64,000 nucleotides of DNA from Iodidimonas nitroreducens (GCF_008579165.1 NZ_BKCN01000005.1); one strand, 5' to 3'; positions 45,010-55,672 are shown, numbered from the stretch's first letter. Program-made: numbers and translations. The notes: generated by a model from the letters alone, not told the origin.

Positions 45010-46701
45010 TAATAAGGGATGGCGGCGGCGCATTCAAGAGCTGTTTGCGCGGCATCGGCGCATGGCCGGGCCGGGAGCGGCTGATCAATCGGGTGAGAAT
45101 GATCACCGGCAAAAGCCCGACCAAAACGATGGTCAGCGCCGGTGTTGCCGCTTCGGCCAGGCGCTCATCGGCAGCCAGATTATGGGCCTGCACGGCCAGT
45201 GTATCGAAATTGAACGGGCGCATGATCAAGGTGGCGGGCAATTCCTTCATCACCTCGACAAAAACCAGCAATCCGGCCGTGAGCAAGGGGGCCTTGAGCA
45301 AGGGCATATGCACCCTGCGCAAAGCTTCGAACCGGCCCACCCCAAGGCTTGCGGCGGCGGCATCCATCGAAGGGGTGATTTTCAACAGCCCGGCCCAGGT
45401 GGTTTGCTGGGCCAAAGCCAAAAACCGCACCAGATAGGCAAAAATCAGGGCCGCAATCGATCCGGTGAGCAACAGGCCGGTGGAATAATCGAAGCTACTG
45501 CGGAAAAATGCATCCACCTTATTATCGAACCACGCAAAGGGGATCAAAACCCCCACGGCGATGATCGAGCCGGGAATGGCATAGCCAATACCGGCAATTG
45601 CGCTGGTTGTGCGGCTAAGGGGGGTGCTATCGGTGCGCCGGGCATAGGAAATCAGTAAAGCCAGCATCACAGCGAGCAGGGCGGTGATCAGGGCAAGGCT
45701 GATGCTTTTTTCCGCAAGGTCCAGATAGCGATGGCCAAATTGCGCATCGCCGCCCGCATAAGCCAAATGCAAAAGGATCAGAACCGGCAGCAGGAATCCG
45801 GCAAAAAAAGGCAGGGCGCATAAAAAGGCGGCCAGCCATCCGCGCAGCCCGGTCAATCGCTGAATATTGAGCGAACGCATTTTCTGGCTGGTTTGGTAAT
45901 AGCGCGCCCCGCGTCGGCTGGTTTTTTCAAGGAAAAGCAATAAAACCACGAAGCCGAGGAGCAAACTGGCCAATTGCGCCGCCACAACCCGATCCCCAAA
46001 AGAAAACCAGGCGCGATAAATGCCCGTGGTAAAGCTTTGCACACCAAAATAGGAGACCGCCCCGAAATCGGCCAGTGTTTCCATCAGGCCAAAGCCACCC
46101 CCGCCGCCAAAGCCGGGCGGGCCAAAGGCAGGGCCACCCGGTGAAAAGCCGCCCATGGGGTGCAGCCAAGGGTGCGGCTGGCTTCCACCACACATTCCGA
46201 TTGCTGCAAAAAGGCCGCCCGCCCTGCCAGATACACATAAGGATAAAGCGCAAGGATGAAAACCGTGATCGCACCACCAAGGGAGCGGATTTGGGGGAAC
46301 CAGTAATCGCGCGGCCCCAAGCCGGTGAGATCACGCAGCAGGCTTTGCACCGGGCCCGAGACCTGCAAAAAATCGGTATAGGCATAGGCCAGCACATAAG
46401 CCGGTGCGGCCAAAGGCAGGATCATCGCCCATTCAAAAAAGCGCCGACCGGGAAATTCATAGATGGTTACAAGCCATGCCGCCCCGGTGCCGATCAAAAA
46501 GGTACCAAAGCCCACCATGAGCACCAAAATCAGCGAGTTCATCACATAGCGCGGCAAAACCGTCTCGCTCAGATAAGACCAGCTTTCCCCGCCGGGCAAA
46601 AACAGATGCCCCACCACCACCGCCACCGGCAAACCGATCAGCAGCAGCACGCCTGTCAGCAAAAACAGATTGAGGCTGAAAAAGCGCGACACGGCAATCA
46701 T
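45005..46701 (-). CDS. Ferric iron ABC transporter permease (FbpB-like, frameshifted)
   Basis: Double-length inner-membrane permease, about 565 residues, twelve helices in two halves, as in FbpB/SfuB. The first frame (46084-46701) has ILPLAAPAYVLAYAYTDFLQ and the EAA-loop CVVEASRTLGCTPWAAFHRV; the second (45005 onward) has LMETLADFGAVSYFGVQSFT and a second EAA loop, AAAASLGVGRFEALRRVHMP. Adding one C at about 46088 joins ALAAGVALA to LMETLAD. It is transcribed toward the binding-protein gene; the unusual order permease then binding protein fits the latter's own Fur-type site. Confidence 0.9.
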
Positions 46702-46903
46702 CCCTTCAAGGCGCGTGGATCTGACGACGGATTAAAAGCAATCCATAGCCGATGCCTTTGCCCGCGCCCAAGAGGAAAATGCGAACCATGTGCAAGATCG
46801 ATTGATTTTGGGCGGCGGAATCATTTTTTTGAAATCATGGAAAATCAGGTTATGGTTTTTTGGAAAGAAACAGATATCGAGCCGGATCATGGGGGAAAAG
46901 CAA

Positions 46904-47269
46904 ATGCATAGCAGGGATTTATCCCTCTCAGACAGCCGCATCAATCACTATTGGGCGGCGAATATTTCCCTTTTGGCAAAGCTGATGGCGATCTGGTTTA
47001 TCGCATCCTTTGGCGCGGGGATTGTGTTTGTCGAACCCCTTAATCACATTCAATTTTTTGGTTTCAAGCTTGGTTTCTGGTTTTCCCAGCAAGGGGCAAT
47101 TTATGTGTTTCTGGGGCTTGTGCTTTATTATGTGCGGCGGATGAACAGGCTGGAACGGCAGTTTTCTCATCCTGAAAAATCTCGTCCGGCAGAATCTGGC
47201 CCGGCAGAATCTGGCCCGGCAGAATCTGGCCCGGCAGAATCTGGCCCGAATGTAAGGGGATCACATTAA
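46904..47269 (+). CDS. DUF4212 small subunit of a sodium/solute symporter
   Basis: Small partner (121 residues) of VC_2705-type Na+/solute symporters, found directly before them. Two membrane helices: LLAKLMAIWFIASFGAGIVF and FFGFKLGFWFSQQGAIYVFL, with the family motif HYWAANISLLAKL and VRRMNRLERQF after helix 2. ATG 46904 is chosen for the GGGGGAAA site and the HYW start; the frame is open upstream. The C-terminal tail is stretched by four 15-bp repeats encoding PAESG units. It ends 6 bases before the symporter. Confidence 0.9.
   Translation: MHSRDLSLSDSRINHYWAANISLLAKLMAIWFIASFGAGIVFVEPLNHIQFFGFKLGFWFSQQGAIYVFLGLVLYYVRRMNRLERQFSHPEKSRPAESGPAESGPAESGPAESGPNVRGSH
47186..47245 (+). repeat. 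Four 15-bp tandem units in the DUF4212 gene tail
   Basis: CCGGCAGAATCTGGC occurs four times without change at 47186, 47201, 47216 and 47231, encoding PAESG repeats. Exact identity implies recent expansion, and the 15-bp unit keeps the frame. Confidence 0.92.
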
Positions 47270-47275
47270 AGCTTA

Positions 47276-49069
47276 TGGAAACGCAAACCCTGATCATCAT
47301 CACCGTTAGCCTCAGCTTTGCCCTTTATATCGGCATTGCATCTGGAGCCGGGCGGGAAGCACCAAAGATTTTTATGTGGCGGGTGGCGGCGTTCATCCGG
47401 TGGTCAATGGCATGGCCACGGCTGCCGATTGGATGAGCGCGGCCTCTTTCATCTCGATGGCCGGGATCATTGCCTTTGCGGGCTATGATGGCTCGGTTTA
47501 TCTGATGGGATGGACCGGCGGCTATGTTTTGCTGGCCCTGCTTCTTGCCCCTTATCTGCGAAAATTCGGTCAGTTCACCGTGCCCGATTTTGTGGGCACC
47601 CGCTATTATTCCCGCACGGCGCGGGTGGTGGCGGTGATCTGCTTGATCTTTATTTCCTTTACCTATGTGGCCGGGCAGATGCGCGGGGTAGGCGTGGTTT
47701 TCTCGCGCTTTCTGGAAGTGGATATCACCTATGGCGTGCTGATCGGCATGGGCGTGGTTTTTTTCTATGCGGTGATGGGCGGCATGAAAGGGGTGACCTA
47801 TACCCAGGTTGCGCAATATTGCGTGCTGATTTTTGCCTATCTGGTGCCCGCCATTTTCATGTCGATCCTGATCAGCGGCCAGCCGGTGCCACAAATCGGG
47901 CTGGGGGCCAGATGGCCGATGGATCGGGGCTATGGGTTTTACAAAAGCTGGATCAAACCCTGGTTGATCTGGGTTTTGCGCCCTATACCAGCGGCAGCAA
48001 ATCGATGATCGATATGATGGCCATCACCGCCGCGCTGATGGTGGGAACGGCGGGGTTGCCCCATGTGATCGTGCGGTTTTTCACCGTGCCCAAGGCATCG
48101 GATGCCCGGCTTTCTGCGGGCTGGGCGCTGTTTTTTATCGCCCTGCTTTATACCACGGCGCCTGCGGTGGGGGCCTTTGCCCGGATCAATTTCATCGATC
48201 AGGTGAATGAGCAGCCCTATGAAAAGGCCCCCTTCTGGCTTGGGAATTGGGAAAATATGGGGCTGATTGCATGGCATGATAAAAATGAGGATGGGATCAT
48301 CCAATATCGGGCTGGCGAGGCTTTTGAGGGCGCGCCCCTTTATAAAGATGACCAGCGCGGCCAATGGGGGGAGCGGCTGACCGCCAATCCATCCGATAGC
48401 CCCAATGAAATCTATGTGGATCGCGATATCATGGTGCTGGCGAACCCCGAAATAGCCCAGCTTCCACCCTGGGTGATCGCCCTTGTGGCGGCGGGCGGAT
48501 TGGCGGCGGCTTTATCCACCGCAGCCGGGCTTTTATTGGTGATTTCATCGGCGGTGAGCCATGATCTGATGAAAAAGACATTCCTGCCGGATATGACCGA
48601 CAGGCAGGAACTGATGTTTGCCCGGCTTTCGGCGGCTACGGCCATATTGGTGGCGGGTTATCTGGGGATCAATCCGCCGGGATTTGTGGCCGAAGTTGTG
48701 GCCTTTGCCTTTGGCTTGGCGGCGGCATCCCTGTTTCCGGTGATTTTCATGGGCATTTTCACCAAGCGGATGAACCGCGAGGGGGCGATTGCCGGCATGA
48801 TCAGCGGCCTTCTTTTCACCTTTGGCTATATCCTGTTTTTCAAATTCGTGATGCCGGAATGGAACAGCGCCGCCCACTGGCTTTTCGGCATCTCCCCCGA
48901 AGGCATCGGGATCATCGGGATGCTGGTGAATTTTGCCATGGCCATAAGCGTTAGCCATTTCACCGCCCCGCCCCCCGCCGAGATCAATGATCTGGTGAAT
49001 GATATCCGCCTGCCCAGCGGCTATGCCGGGGCCCATGCCATGCGCCATCCTGCCGATGAAAGCTCATAA
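47276..49069 (+). CDS. Sodium:solute symporter, VC_2705/acetate-type (two frameshifts)
   Basis: Solute:sodium symporter family protein of about 597 residues, thirteen helices. Segments in three frames: METQTLIIITVSLSFALYIG at the start; AGGGVHPVVNGMATAADWMS and GYVLLALLLAPYLRKFGQFT; then KLDQTLVDLGFAPYTSG and the C-terminal half with PHVIVRFFTVP, GGLAAALSTAAGLLLVISSA and AVSHDLMKK. Breaks are at about 47340 (one A lost before TCTGGAGC) and about 47909 (one C lost, giving AQMADGSG when restored). With the DUF4212 partner before it and acs after it, uptake of acetate or another short carboxylate is likely. Confidence 0.9.
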
Positions 49070-49082
49070 AATTCCCATGTGC

Positions 49083-51038
49083 TCAGCGGATCTGGCGGCC
49101 TTCGATCAGGCTATCCACCACCGAAGGATCGGCAAGGGTGGAGGTATCACCCAGATTTGAAAAATCATTCTCCGCGATTTTGCGCAAAATACGCCGCATG
49201 ATCTTGCCGGATCGGGTTTTCGGCAGGGATGGGGTGAAATGAATATGATCGGGGGTGGCGATGGGGCCAATATCCTTACGCACCCATTGGCGCAATTCCC
49301 TGGCCAGATCTTCCGTGGGCTCCAGTCCGGCATTCAGGGTCACATAGCAATAAATGCCCTGGCCTTTCACATCATGGGGAAAGCCCACCACTGCCGCTTC
49401 CGCAACCAGATGATGGGCGACTAGGGCGCTTTCCACCTCGGCGGTGCCCATGCGATGGCCTGAAACATTGATCACATCATCAACCCGGCCGGTGATCCAA
49501 TAATAGCCATCCGCATCGCGTTTGCAGCCATCGCCGGTGAAATAGGTGCCGGGATAGGCGCTGAAATAGGTTTGGATGAAGCGTTCATGATCGCCATAAA
49601 GCGTCCGCGCCTGCCCCGGCCAGCTATCGGTGATCACCAGATTACCGGCCCCCGCGCCTTCGATGATCTGGCCCTCGGCATCCACAAGGGCGGGTTTCAC
49701 CCCGAAAAAGGGCCGGGTGGCCGAGCCGGGTTTCAGATCCGTGGCGCCGGGCAGGGGGGTGATCATCATGCCGCCGGTTTCGGTTTGCCACCATGTATCC
49801 ACAATCGGGCACCGGCCTTTGCCCACCACGCGATGATACCACAGCCAGGCTTCAGGATTGATCGGCTCGCCCACCGATCCCAAAATCCGCAGCGAGGATA
49901 GATCATGGCGCTCCACCGGGGCATCGCCTTCGCGCATCAGGGCGCGCAGGGCGGTGGGGGCGGTGTAGAAGATATTCACCTTGTGCTTGTTGATGATCTG
50001 CCAGAAACGATCCACATCGGGCCAGGTGGGCACGCCTTCAAACATCAGGCTGGTGGCGCCATTGGCCAGCGGTCCATAGATGATATAGCTGTGGCCGGTG
50101 ACCCAGCCCACATCGGCGGCGCACCAGTAAATCTCGCCCGGCTGATAATCAAACACATAATCATGGGTGATCGAAGCCCATAAAAGATAGCCGCCGGTGG
50201 TGTGCAGCACACCTTTCGGCTTACCGGTGGAGCCGGATGTGTAAAGGATGAACAGGGGATCTTCGGCGTTCATCACTACCGGTTCGCACCGGCTGTCCAC
50301 CTTCAGCGCCGCTTCATGATACCAATAATCGCGGCCATCCACCCATGAAACCGTGGCCCCGGTATGGCGCACCGCTAAAACCGCTTTCAGCCCGGGACAG
50401 GAGCGGGCGGCCTCATCGAGATTGTTCTTCAAAGGAATGGATTTTCCGGCGCGCACGCCTTCATCGGCGGTGATCGCCCATTGGCTATCGCAATCCTTGA
50501 TCCGATTGGCCAAAGCTTCTGCAGAAAAACCCGCAAAAACAACGGAATGAACAGCCCCGATACGGGCACAGGCGAGCATGGCATAGGCCGTTTCGGGGAT
50601 CATCGGCATATAGATGGTGACCCGATCCCCTTTTTTGACGCCCATATTTTTCAAGACATTGGCAAAGCGGCAGACATGATCATGAAGCTGGCCATAGGTG
50701 ATGGCATGGTGATAGGCGGGATTATCGCCTTCCCAGATCAGGGCAATATCATTGGCTTTTTCGGGCAGATGGCGATCGATGCAATTGACGCTGGCATTGA
50801 GGGTGCCATCCTCGAACCATTTGATCGAGACATCACCATCAAAGCAGGTGTTTTTCACTTGGGTATAGGGGGTTTCCCATTGCAGGCGTTGCCCCTGTTC
50901 ACGCCAAAAGCCATCAGGATCATCGATAGAGGCACGATAAAGCCTTTGATAATCATCCGCATTGCACCGGGCGGATTGCGCCAATGTTTGAGGCACCGGA
51001 AAGCGTGTTTGATCCTGCTCGGTTTTTTCTTGTGTCAT
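49083..51038 (-). CDS. acs: Acetyl-CoA synthetase
   Basis: AMP-forming ligase that activates acetate. 651 residues, full length. The phosphate loop is YTSGSTGKPKGVLHTTGG, the adenylate-binding region DTWWQTETGGMM (with the Trp that limits the acyl pocket to acetate/propionate), the hinge YYWITGRVDDVINVSGHR, and the acetylatable catalytic Lys in LPKTRSGKIMRRIL. It converges with the symporter gene, with 13 bases between stop codons. Frame intact. Confidence 0.97.
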   Translation of the reverse strand: MTQEKTEQDQTRFPVPQTLAQSARCNADDYQRLYRASIDDPDGFWREQGQRLQWETPYTQVKNTCFDGDVSIKWFEDGTLNASVNCIDRHLPEKANDIALIWEGDNPAYHHAITYGQLHDHVCRFANVLKNMGVKKGDRVTIYMPMIPETAYAMLACARIGAVHSVVFAGFSAEALANRIKDCDSQWAITADEGVRAGKSIPLKNNLDEAARSCPGLKAVLAVRHTGATVSWVDGRDYWYHEAALKVDSRCEPVVMNAEDPLFILYTSGSTGKPKGVLHTTGGYLLWASITHDYVFDYQPGEIYWCAADVGWVTGHSYIIYGPLANGATSLMFEGVPTWPDVDRFWQIINKHKVNIFYTAPTALRALMREGDAPVERHDLSSLRILGSVGEPINPEAWLWYHRVVGKGRCPIVDTWWQTETGGMMITPLPGATDLKPGSATRPFFGVKPALVDAEGQIIEGAGAGNLVITDSWPGQARTLYGDHERFIQTYFSAYPGTYFTGDGCKRDADGYYWITGRVDDVINVSGHRMGTAEVESALVAHHLVAEAAVVGFPHDVKGQGIYCYVTLNAGLEPTEDLARELRQWVRKDIGPIATPDHIHFTPSLPKTRSGKIMRRILRKIAENDFSNLGDTSTLADPSVVDSLIEGRQIR

Positions 51039-51174
51039 GACATGCTCCTGCTACCCAAAAATGGAACCTGATCCAGTTTTTATGCCCAAAGGCTTTATCT
51101 GCCCTTGATGGCATAGACGAGGCCGGGGCTGCAAGCGGCGCGGGGATGACCTTATGTTCATGATACCGATGGGA

Positions 51175-52101
51175 TCATTCGGCGGCCAGATGGCGGGGGG
51201 GGCCACTTTCGCCCAGGGCCGTATTGGCATGGCCCAGATCAAGGCTGAAAAGCCCCTTTAACAAACGCCCCATATCGGCGGCCACAACCTCGAAAGCGGG
51301 CTTTTTCAGTAGCCTGATCTCATCCATATAAAGGCCGCGATTAATCTCGATCTGCAAAGCATGGCGGCCCTCATGGGGGCGGCCATGATGCTGGGTGCAA
51401 TAGCCCCCGGCATAGGGATCATTGCGGGCCACCCGATAGCCCAGATCATGGAGGATGTCCTCAGCCCGGTTGATCAGGCGGGGATCACAGCTTGTGCCAT
51501 GGCAATCCCCCAAAACAATATCAGCATCAAAGCCATGCTGATCGCCCTCGCCCGCCCGCAGGGGTTTTGAGGGCATGGAATGACAATCGAGCAACACGGA
51601 CCAGCCATGATGCTTGTGGGCGGCAGATAAAAGCGCATCCAAGGCCTGATGATAGGGGGTGTGAATGCGTGCGATGCGGGCTTTGGCTTCGGCCAGCGAT
51701 AAGGGCTTGTGATAGATCGGCATCCCGATGGCCACGACCCGGGCCAAAGTGCCAAGACCCGCGGCCACCCGTTCGCTGATCATGGCGCTGCTTTGGGGCA
51801 GGGGATCGCGGATCAGCAGGGGATCAAGCTCGTTTTCCGCGCGATTGAGATCCACATAGGCGCGGGGATAATGGGCCATAAGCAAAGGCGCGCCAAAATC
51901 CGGGGCCAGTTGAAACAGCTCATCCACATGAAAATCTTCCGAGCGCCGCAACAGCATTTCATCAAGGCGCGAGGCACGCTTGAAATCATCGGGATAATAG
52001 CGGCCGCTATGGGGCGATGCGCACAGAAAAGGGCCAGCCTTGAAGGCCGGGCGAACAAGGCGATAAGGCGCCGGATAAAGGCCAGAGGGTTCAGATGTCA
52101 T
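51175..52101 (-). CDS. N-formylglutamate amidohydrolase family protein
   Basis: 308-residue zinc-dependent hydrolase of the HutG/FGase family. Motifs include PFLCASPHSGRYYP, HYPRAYVDLNRAENELDP, IHTPYHQALDALL, VLLDCHSMPS and CTQHHGRPHEGRHALQIEIN, covering the His and Glu residues conserved in the family. Classical members cleave N-formylglutamate at the end of histidine degradation, but no hut genes are near, so other N-formyl or N-acyl amino acids are possible. It is divergent from the prepilin peptidase, with 201 bases between. Confidence 0.9.
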   Translation of the reverse strand: MTSEPSGLYPAPYRLVRPAFKAGPFLCASPHSGRYYPDDFKRASRLDEMLLRRSEDFHVDELFQLAPDFGAPLLMAHYPRAYVDLNRAENELDPLLIRDPLPQSSAMISERVAAGLGTLARVVAIGMPIYHKPLSLAEAKARIARIHTPYHQALDALLSAAHKHHGWSVLLDCHSMPSKPLRAGEGDQHGFDADIVLGDCHGTSCDPRLINRAEDILHDLGYRVARNDPYAGGYCTQHHGRPHEGRHALQIEINRGLYMDEIRLLKKPAFEVVAADMGRLLKGLFSLDLGHANTALGESGPPRHLAAE

Positions 52102-52302
52102 AAAGGCTTGGGCCTTGTTGAGCGGTGAAGATCATGACAAAAGCAAACTTGGCGACCCTCGCAGTTTTGCCCATTGCAGCATCAGGATGCAACAGGCACA
52201 ATCTGATTGCGGTGCATTTCCTTGCCGTTTTTTATGTGATGAGGCTGGTGATGGCATGTGAAGGCAACCCCGATACGGGCTTTAGGATACGGGCGATAGG
52301 AT

Positions 52303-53062
52303 GTGATTGAGCCTCATTGGGGCCTTTCAGGGCTTTTCATTGCGCCCTTTTTGGGCAGTTTTTTTGCTCTGTTGGCGGATCGCCTGCCGCGGGATGAGCC
52401 GGTGGCCATGGTGCGTTCGGCCTGCCGAACCTGCGGCACCCCCTTGGCAGCCTATGATCTGGTGCCGATCCTTTCCTTTCTGATATTGCGCGGGCGCTGC
52501 CGCACCTGCGGCACCCCCATTCCCCGCCATACGCTGATTTTCGAGCTTTTGGCCCTGCTGATTGCCGCCCAATCAGGTTTGGCGATGGGCTGGGGGTTAT
52601 CATCTGGCCACCCTGTTTCTGGGGCTGATTCTGCTGACCCTTGCGGTGATCGATGCCCGGCATTTCTTTTTGCCCGATCTGCTGACCCTGCCTTTGATCC
52701 TGATGGGGCTTTTTGTGGCGGCCTTTATCGGGCCGGTGGATCTGCTTTCGGCGGCCTTGGGGGCGATGGTGGGCTATGGCCTTCTTGCGGGGATTGCTTT
52801 TGCCTATCGCCATCTGCGGGGGCGCGAGGGTCTGGGCCTTGGGGATGCCAAATTGCTGGCTGCCGCCGGGGCGTGGATGGGCTGGCAGGCTTTGCCTTAT
52901 GTGCTGTTGCTCGCCAGCCTTTCCGGGCTTTTTTATGTGCTGGGGCAAAGGCTGCGCGGGCATCATCTGGGGGCGGGGGATGCCATTCCCTTTGGCCCCT
53001 TCATTGCCCTGTCTTTCTGGCTATTATGGCTCTATGGCCAAAGGTTTTTTGGCGGGTTTTAA
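52303..53062 (+). CDS. Prepilin peptidase/N-methyltransferase, PilD-like (frameshifted)
   Basis: Bifunctional aspartic membrane peptidase that cleaves and methylates type IV or type II pseudopilins. The N-terminal methylase domain has ADRLPRDEP and two CRTCG pairs (zinc site); the peptidase half, in another frame from about 52592, has the catalytic Asp pair in VIDARHFFLPD and GLGLGDAKLLAAAGAW. The G run at 52592-52596 holds one base too many (or lacks two). Joined, it is about 253 residues with eight helices. GTG 52303 has AGGA shortly upstream. No pilin genes are adjacent, so the substrates lie elsewhere. Confidence 0.88.
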
Positions 53063-53096
53063 GCAGGATCAAAGCAAGAGAAAGAGGAGAGTGTGA

Positions 53097-53417
53097 ATGA
53101 GCAATCCCACCCAACAGCAGCGTGAAAAGATGGAGGCCGCAGCCTTTCGCAAGCTGGTGCAGCATTTGCGCCATCGCACGGATGTGCAGAATGTGGACAT
53201 GATGGGCCAAAGCGGCTTTTGCCGCAATTGTCTGGCGGATTGGTACGCCGAAGCGGCGGCGGATATGGGGCATCCCATGGATAAGGAGGCGGCCCGCACC
53301 GCAATTTACGGCATGTCGCCCGCCGAATGGAAACAGCGCCATCAAACGCCGGCCAGCGAAGCCCAGCTTGCATTGATGGCCGAAAGCCTGAAGAAAAACG
53401 AAGGCCGGGGATTTTAA
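53097..53417 (+). CDS. DUF1244 domain protein
   Basis: 106-residue cytoplasmic protein of a compact helical family found widely in proteobacteria and known from structural genomics. The core AAAFRKLVQHLRHRTDVQNV, MMGQSGFCRNCLADWYAEAA and GMSPAEWKQRHQ is intact, with a CxxC pair that could bind metal. The last 25 residues vary. It lies 34 bases after the prepilin peptidase and ends in a hairpin. Function unknown. Confidence 0.9.
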   Translation: MSNPTQQQREKMEAAAFRKLVQHLRHRTDVQNVDMMGQSGFCRNCLADWYAEAAADMGHPMDKEAARTAIYGMSPAEWKQRHQTPASEAQLALMAESLKKNEGRGF

Positions 53418-53427
53418 ACCCCCGGCC
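53403..53427. terminator. Hairpin between DUF1244 and the bufferin operon
   Basis: GGCCGGGG (53403-53410), a 9-base loop holding the DUF1244 stop codon, and CCCCGGCC (53420-53427), perfect 8-bp arms. A TTTT follows 6 bases later. It lies between convergent genes and may serve both. Confidence 0.6.
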
Positions 53428-53453
53428 CGATCGTTTTCAGGAAAAAAAGCGGC

Positions 53454-53939
53454 TCAGCGGGCGAACACGGTCTTCTTCAAAAGGGCATCAACAGACAGGC
53501 TGCCAGCGCCATATTTCATGATGACCAGCATGGGCACGGCCCAGAAAATGTGAGTTTGCAGCATCATCACCCAAAAATCATCGGCACTCCAGAACACATA
53601 AAACTGGATCAGCAGGGTCATGAACAAAATGCCCGCAGCGGCAAGGCGGCTGGCCAGCCCGATCAGCAAAAGGAAAGGCAAAGCATATTCCGCCCAGCCC
53701 GCCAATAAAGCCGTAACCTCGGGGAAGGGCATGCCGAATTCGCTTTCAAACAGCATGGCCTGAAAAGGCTTCAGTTCAAAAACACCTGCCAGCTTGTTGC
53801 TGGCCGATGACCAGAATGTGTGGATGATGGCGATGCGGGCCACCAGCAAAACCAGCCATTCGGGGGTGAGATTGAACAGGCCATAGGCGGATCGGGCTTT
53901 ATTCACAAGGCTGTCTGAGCCCATGTGCGAGTTGGTCAT
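53454..53939 (-). CDS. DoxX family membrane protein of the bufferin operon
   Basis: 161 residues, four membrane helices. The DoxX pattern is visible: LLVARIAIIHTFWSSASNKL, FLLLIGLASRLAAAGILFMT, and the final AVPMLVIMKYGAGSLSVDALL. It is the last gene of the run precursor-MNIO-DUF2063-DoxX, where DoxX (BufD-type) proteins are a recurrent partner, possibly supplying electrons or quinone-linked redox. It starts 26 bases after the DUF2063 stop codon. Confidence 0.88.
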   Translation of the reverse strand: MTNSHMGSDSLVNKARSAYGLFNLTPEWLVLLVARIAIIHTFWSSASNKLAGVFELKPFQAMLFESEFGMPFPEVTALLAGWAEYALPFLLLIGLASRLAAAGILFMTLLIQFYVFWSADDFWVMMLQTHIFWAVPMLVIMKYGAGSLSVDALLKKTVFAR

Positions 53940-53965
53940 ATGCGGTCTCCTGATGATGACACGGG

Positions 53966-54777
53966 TTATTTTTCCGTGAAGGATGCAAAAACACCCATTG
54001 ATAGCGCTTGGCTAAGGACTGAAGAAAGATCGAAATCATTTTGTGATGCAAAGGCGGCCGCCGCACTTTCGCCCAGAGCCGCCCCGGCATCGAGGCTCAT
54101 GAGAAACGAGAAGTCCCCATAGGACAAGGGGATAATCTCAACATCTCCGTGAAGTCGGATAATCAGCAGGCGGGCAGGATTATCGGCAAGGGCGGGCGCG
54201 TTGACGCTATCATCGCCCTCAGCCGCCGCCATGGCCATTTTATAGATATCAAGAACAGGCCAGGGGCTGGCCAGAAGGCAGGCATAAGGGGCCAGATCAA
54301 AACGCAGGGATTCCACATCTTGCGGGGGGATGTTGGCCAGAAAGGCAGGGTCAAGCGGGGCCATTTCGGGGGCGCTGAGCATTTTGAAACTGGCGAGTTC
54401 GAGCCGGGCGATATCGGCAAAATAGGGATGGCGGTTGGCCGCTTCATAGCGATTGCGAAAATCATCGCTTTCCAAAAACGCTGGCAGATCATGGCCATAA
54501 TCCACCATGCGCCCATGTGCTGGGCGGTGCAGGCGATGATAATCGCGCATCATCTGGTGGAAAAAGCCTTCGCCCACAAGGGCATGAAGGGCCGGATACA
54601 GCCCCTGACAGGACCGGGTGAGGGCAGCGTGGATATTATTGCGATAAATATCGAGCTGGATGCCGCGGGCACCCCATCCATCGGTTTGATCATCGCTGCA
54701 ATGGCGTCATCTCCACGCCCTTCAAGGGCAGCGGCAAAAGCCGATTGCACAGCCGCTAAAGACCCGGTTTCAGCCAT
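53966..54777 (-). CDS. DUF2063 (HvfC/BufC-like) RiPP maturation partner (frameshifted)
   Basis: Partner protein of MNIO enzymes, thought to bring the precursor to the enzyme. About 270 residues. Start ATG 54777 (MAETGSLAAVQSAFAAALEG) is in one frame; the remainder is in another from about 54658: restoring one C gives SQLDIYRNNIHAAL, the family's YRNN signature, then LYPALHALVGEGFFHQMMRD. The C-terminal domain is the predicted precursor-binding part. It overlaps the MNIO gene by 8 bases. The DUF2063 label covers the N-terminal domain. Confidence 0.88.
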
Positions 54778-55672
54778 GATTCGCCTCAGCCAAATGGTCG
54801 GGCTGTTTGAAAGAGGGGGATGCCTTGCCCGCCATGATGCGTTCGGCCTTTTGGGCTTCGGCCAGAAGATCAGCGAAGGGCGGCAGATTGTCATCGCGTT
54901 CGATCAAGGTGGGGCGTGGGCCGAAAAGCCCGATGGCATGATCATAAAGCGCCCAGACATCATCGCAGATCGGTGCCCCATGGGTATCGATCCGAATATC
55001 CCGCGCGCCATAGCGATCAATGGCATGGCCCGCCATATGAATTTCGCCGATGGCAGAACCGGGGATGGCCGCCAGATAGGCATGGGGATCAAAGCCGTGA
55101 TTGCTGGCGCACACATGGATATTATTGATATCCAAAAGCAGCCCGCAGCCGGTTTCCTTCACCAGTTCACTTAAAAAGTCCGGCTCGCTCATCTCGGCAT
55201 GGGTAAATTCAAGATAGGTGGATGGATTTTCAATCAGAATCGTGCGGCCAAGGGCATCCTGCATCCGGCCCACATTGGCCGCCATGGCCGCCAAAGCATC
55301 GCGGGTGAGGGGCAGGGGCAGCAGATCTGACAGGAAATGATCTTCAAAGCGGCTCCAGGATAAATGTTCGGAGACCACAAAAGGCTCGAACCTATCCTGC
55401 AGGGCCTTGAGGCGATCAAGATGATCGCGATCCACCGGATCTTTCGATCCCAATGACGCCCCCACACCATGGAGGCTGAGGGGATAATGGGCGCGAATGG
55501 CCTGAAGAGCCTGAAGGCGCGGACCGCCCGCAAGCATATAATTTTCGGGATGAACCTCGAAAAAACCGAGATCGGGACGTCCGTTCAGAACGTCCCGATA
55601 ATGCTCGACTTTCAAACCGATGCCAGCGCGATGCGGCATCGGTTTGTCAGGCTGTTGTGCCAAAGGCATCAA
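54770..55672 (-). CDS. bufB: DUF692 multinuclear iron oxidative enzyme (MNIO, BufB-like)
   Basis: 300-residue TIM-barrel enzyme of the DUF692 family, which uses two or three iron ions to modify Cys residues of precursor peptides. Metal-site segments are visible: GIGLKVEHYRDVLN, FFEVHPENYM, LSLHGVGASLG, VSEHLSWSR, ILIENPSTYL, LLLDINNIHVCASNH, IGEIHMAGHA, IDTHGAPICDDVWALY and TLIERDDNLPPF. The His, Glu, Asp and Asn ligands of the family all appear present. It lies 5 bases after the precursor gene and overlaps the partner gene, so the three are one operon. The frame is intact. Confidence 0.93.
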   Translation of the reverse strand: MMPLAQQPDKPMPHRAGIGLKVEHYRDVLNGRPDLGFFEVHPENYMLAGGPRLQALQAIRAHYPLSLHGVGASLGSKDPVDRDHLDRLKALQDRFEPFVVSEHLSWSRFEDHFLSDLLPLPLTRDALAAMAANVGRMQDALGRTILIENPSTYLEFTHAEMSEPDFLSELVKETGCGLLLDINNIHVCASNHGFDPHAYLAAIPGSAIGEIHMAGHAIDRYGARDIRIDTHGAPICDDVWALYDHAIGLFGPRPTLIERDDNLPPFADLLAEAQKAERIMAGKASPSFKQPDHLAEANHG

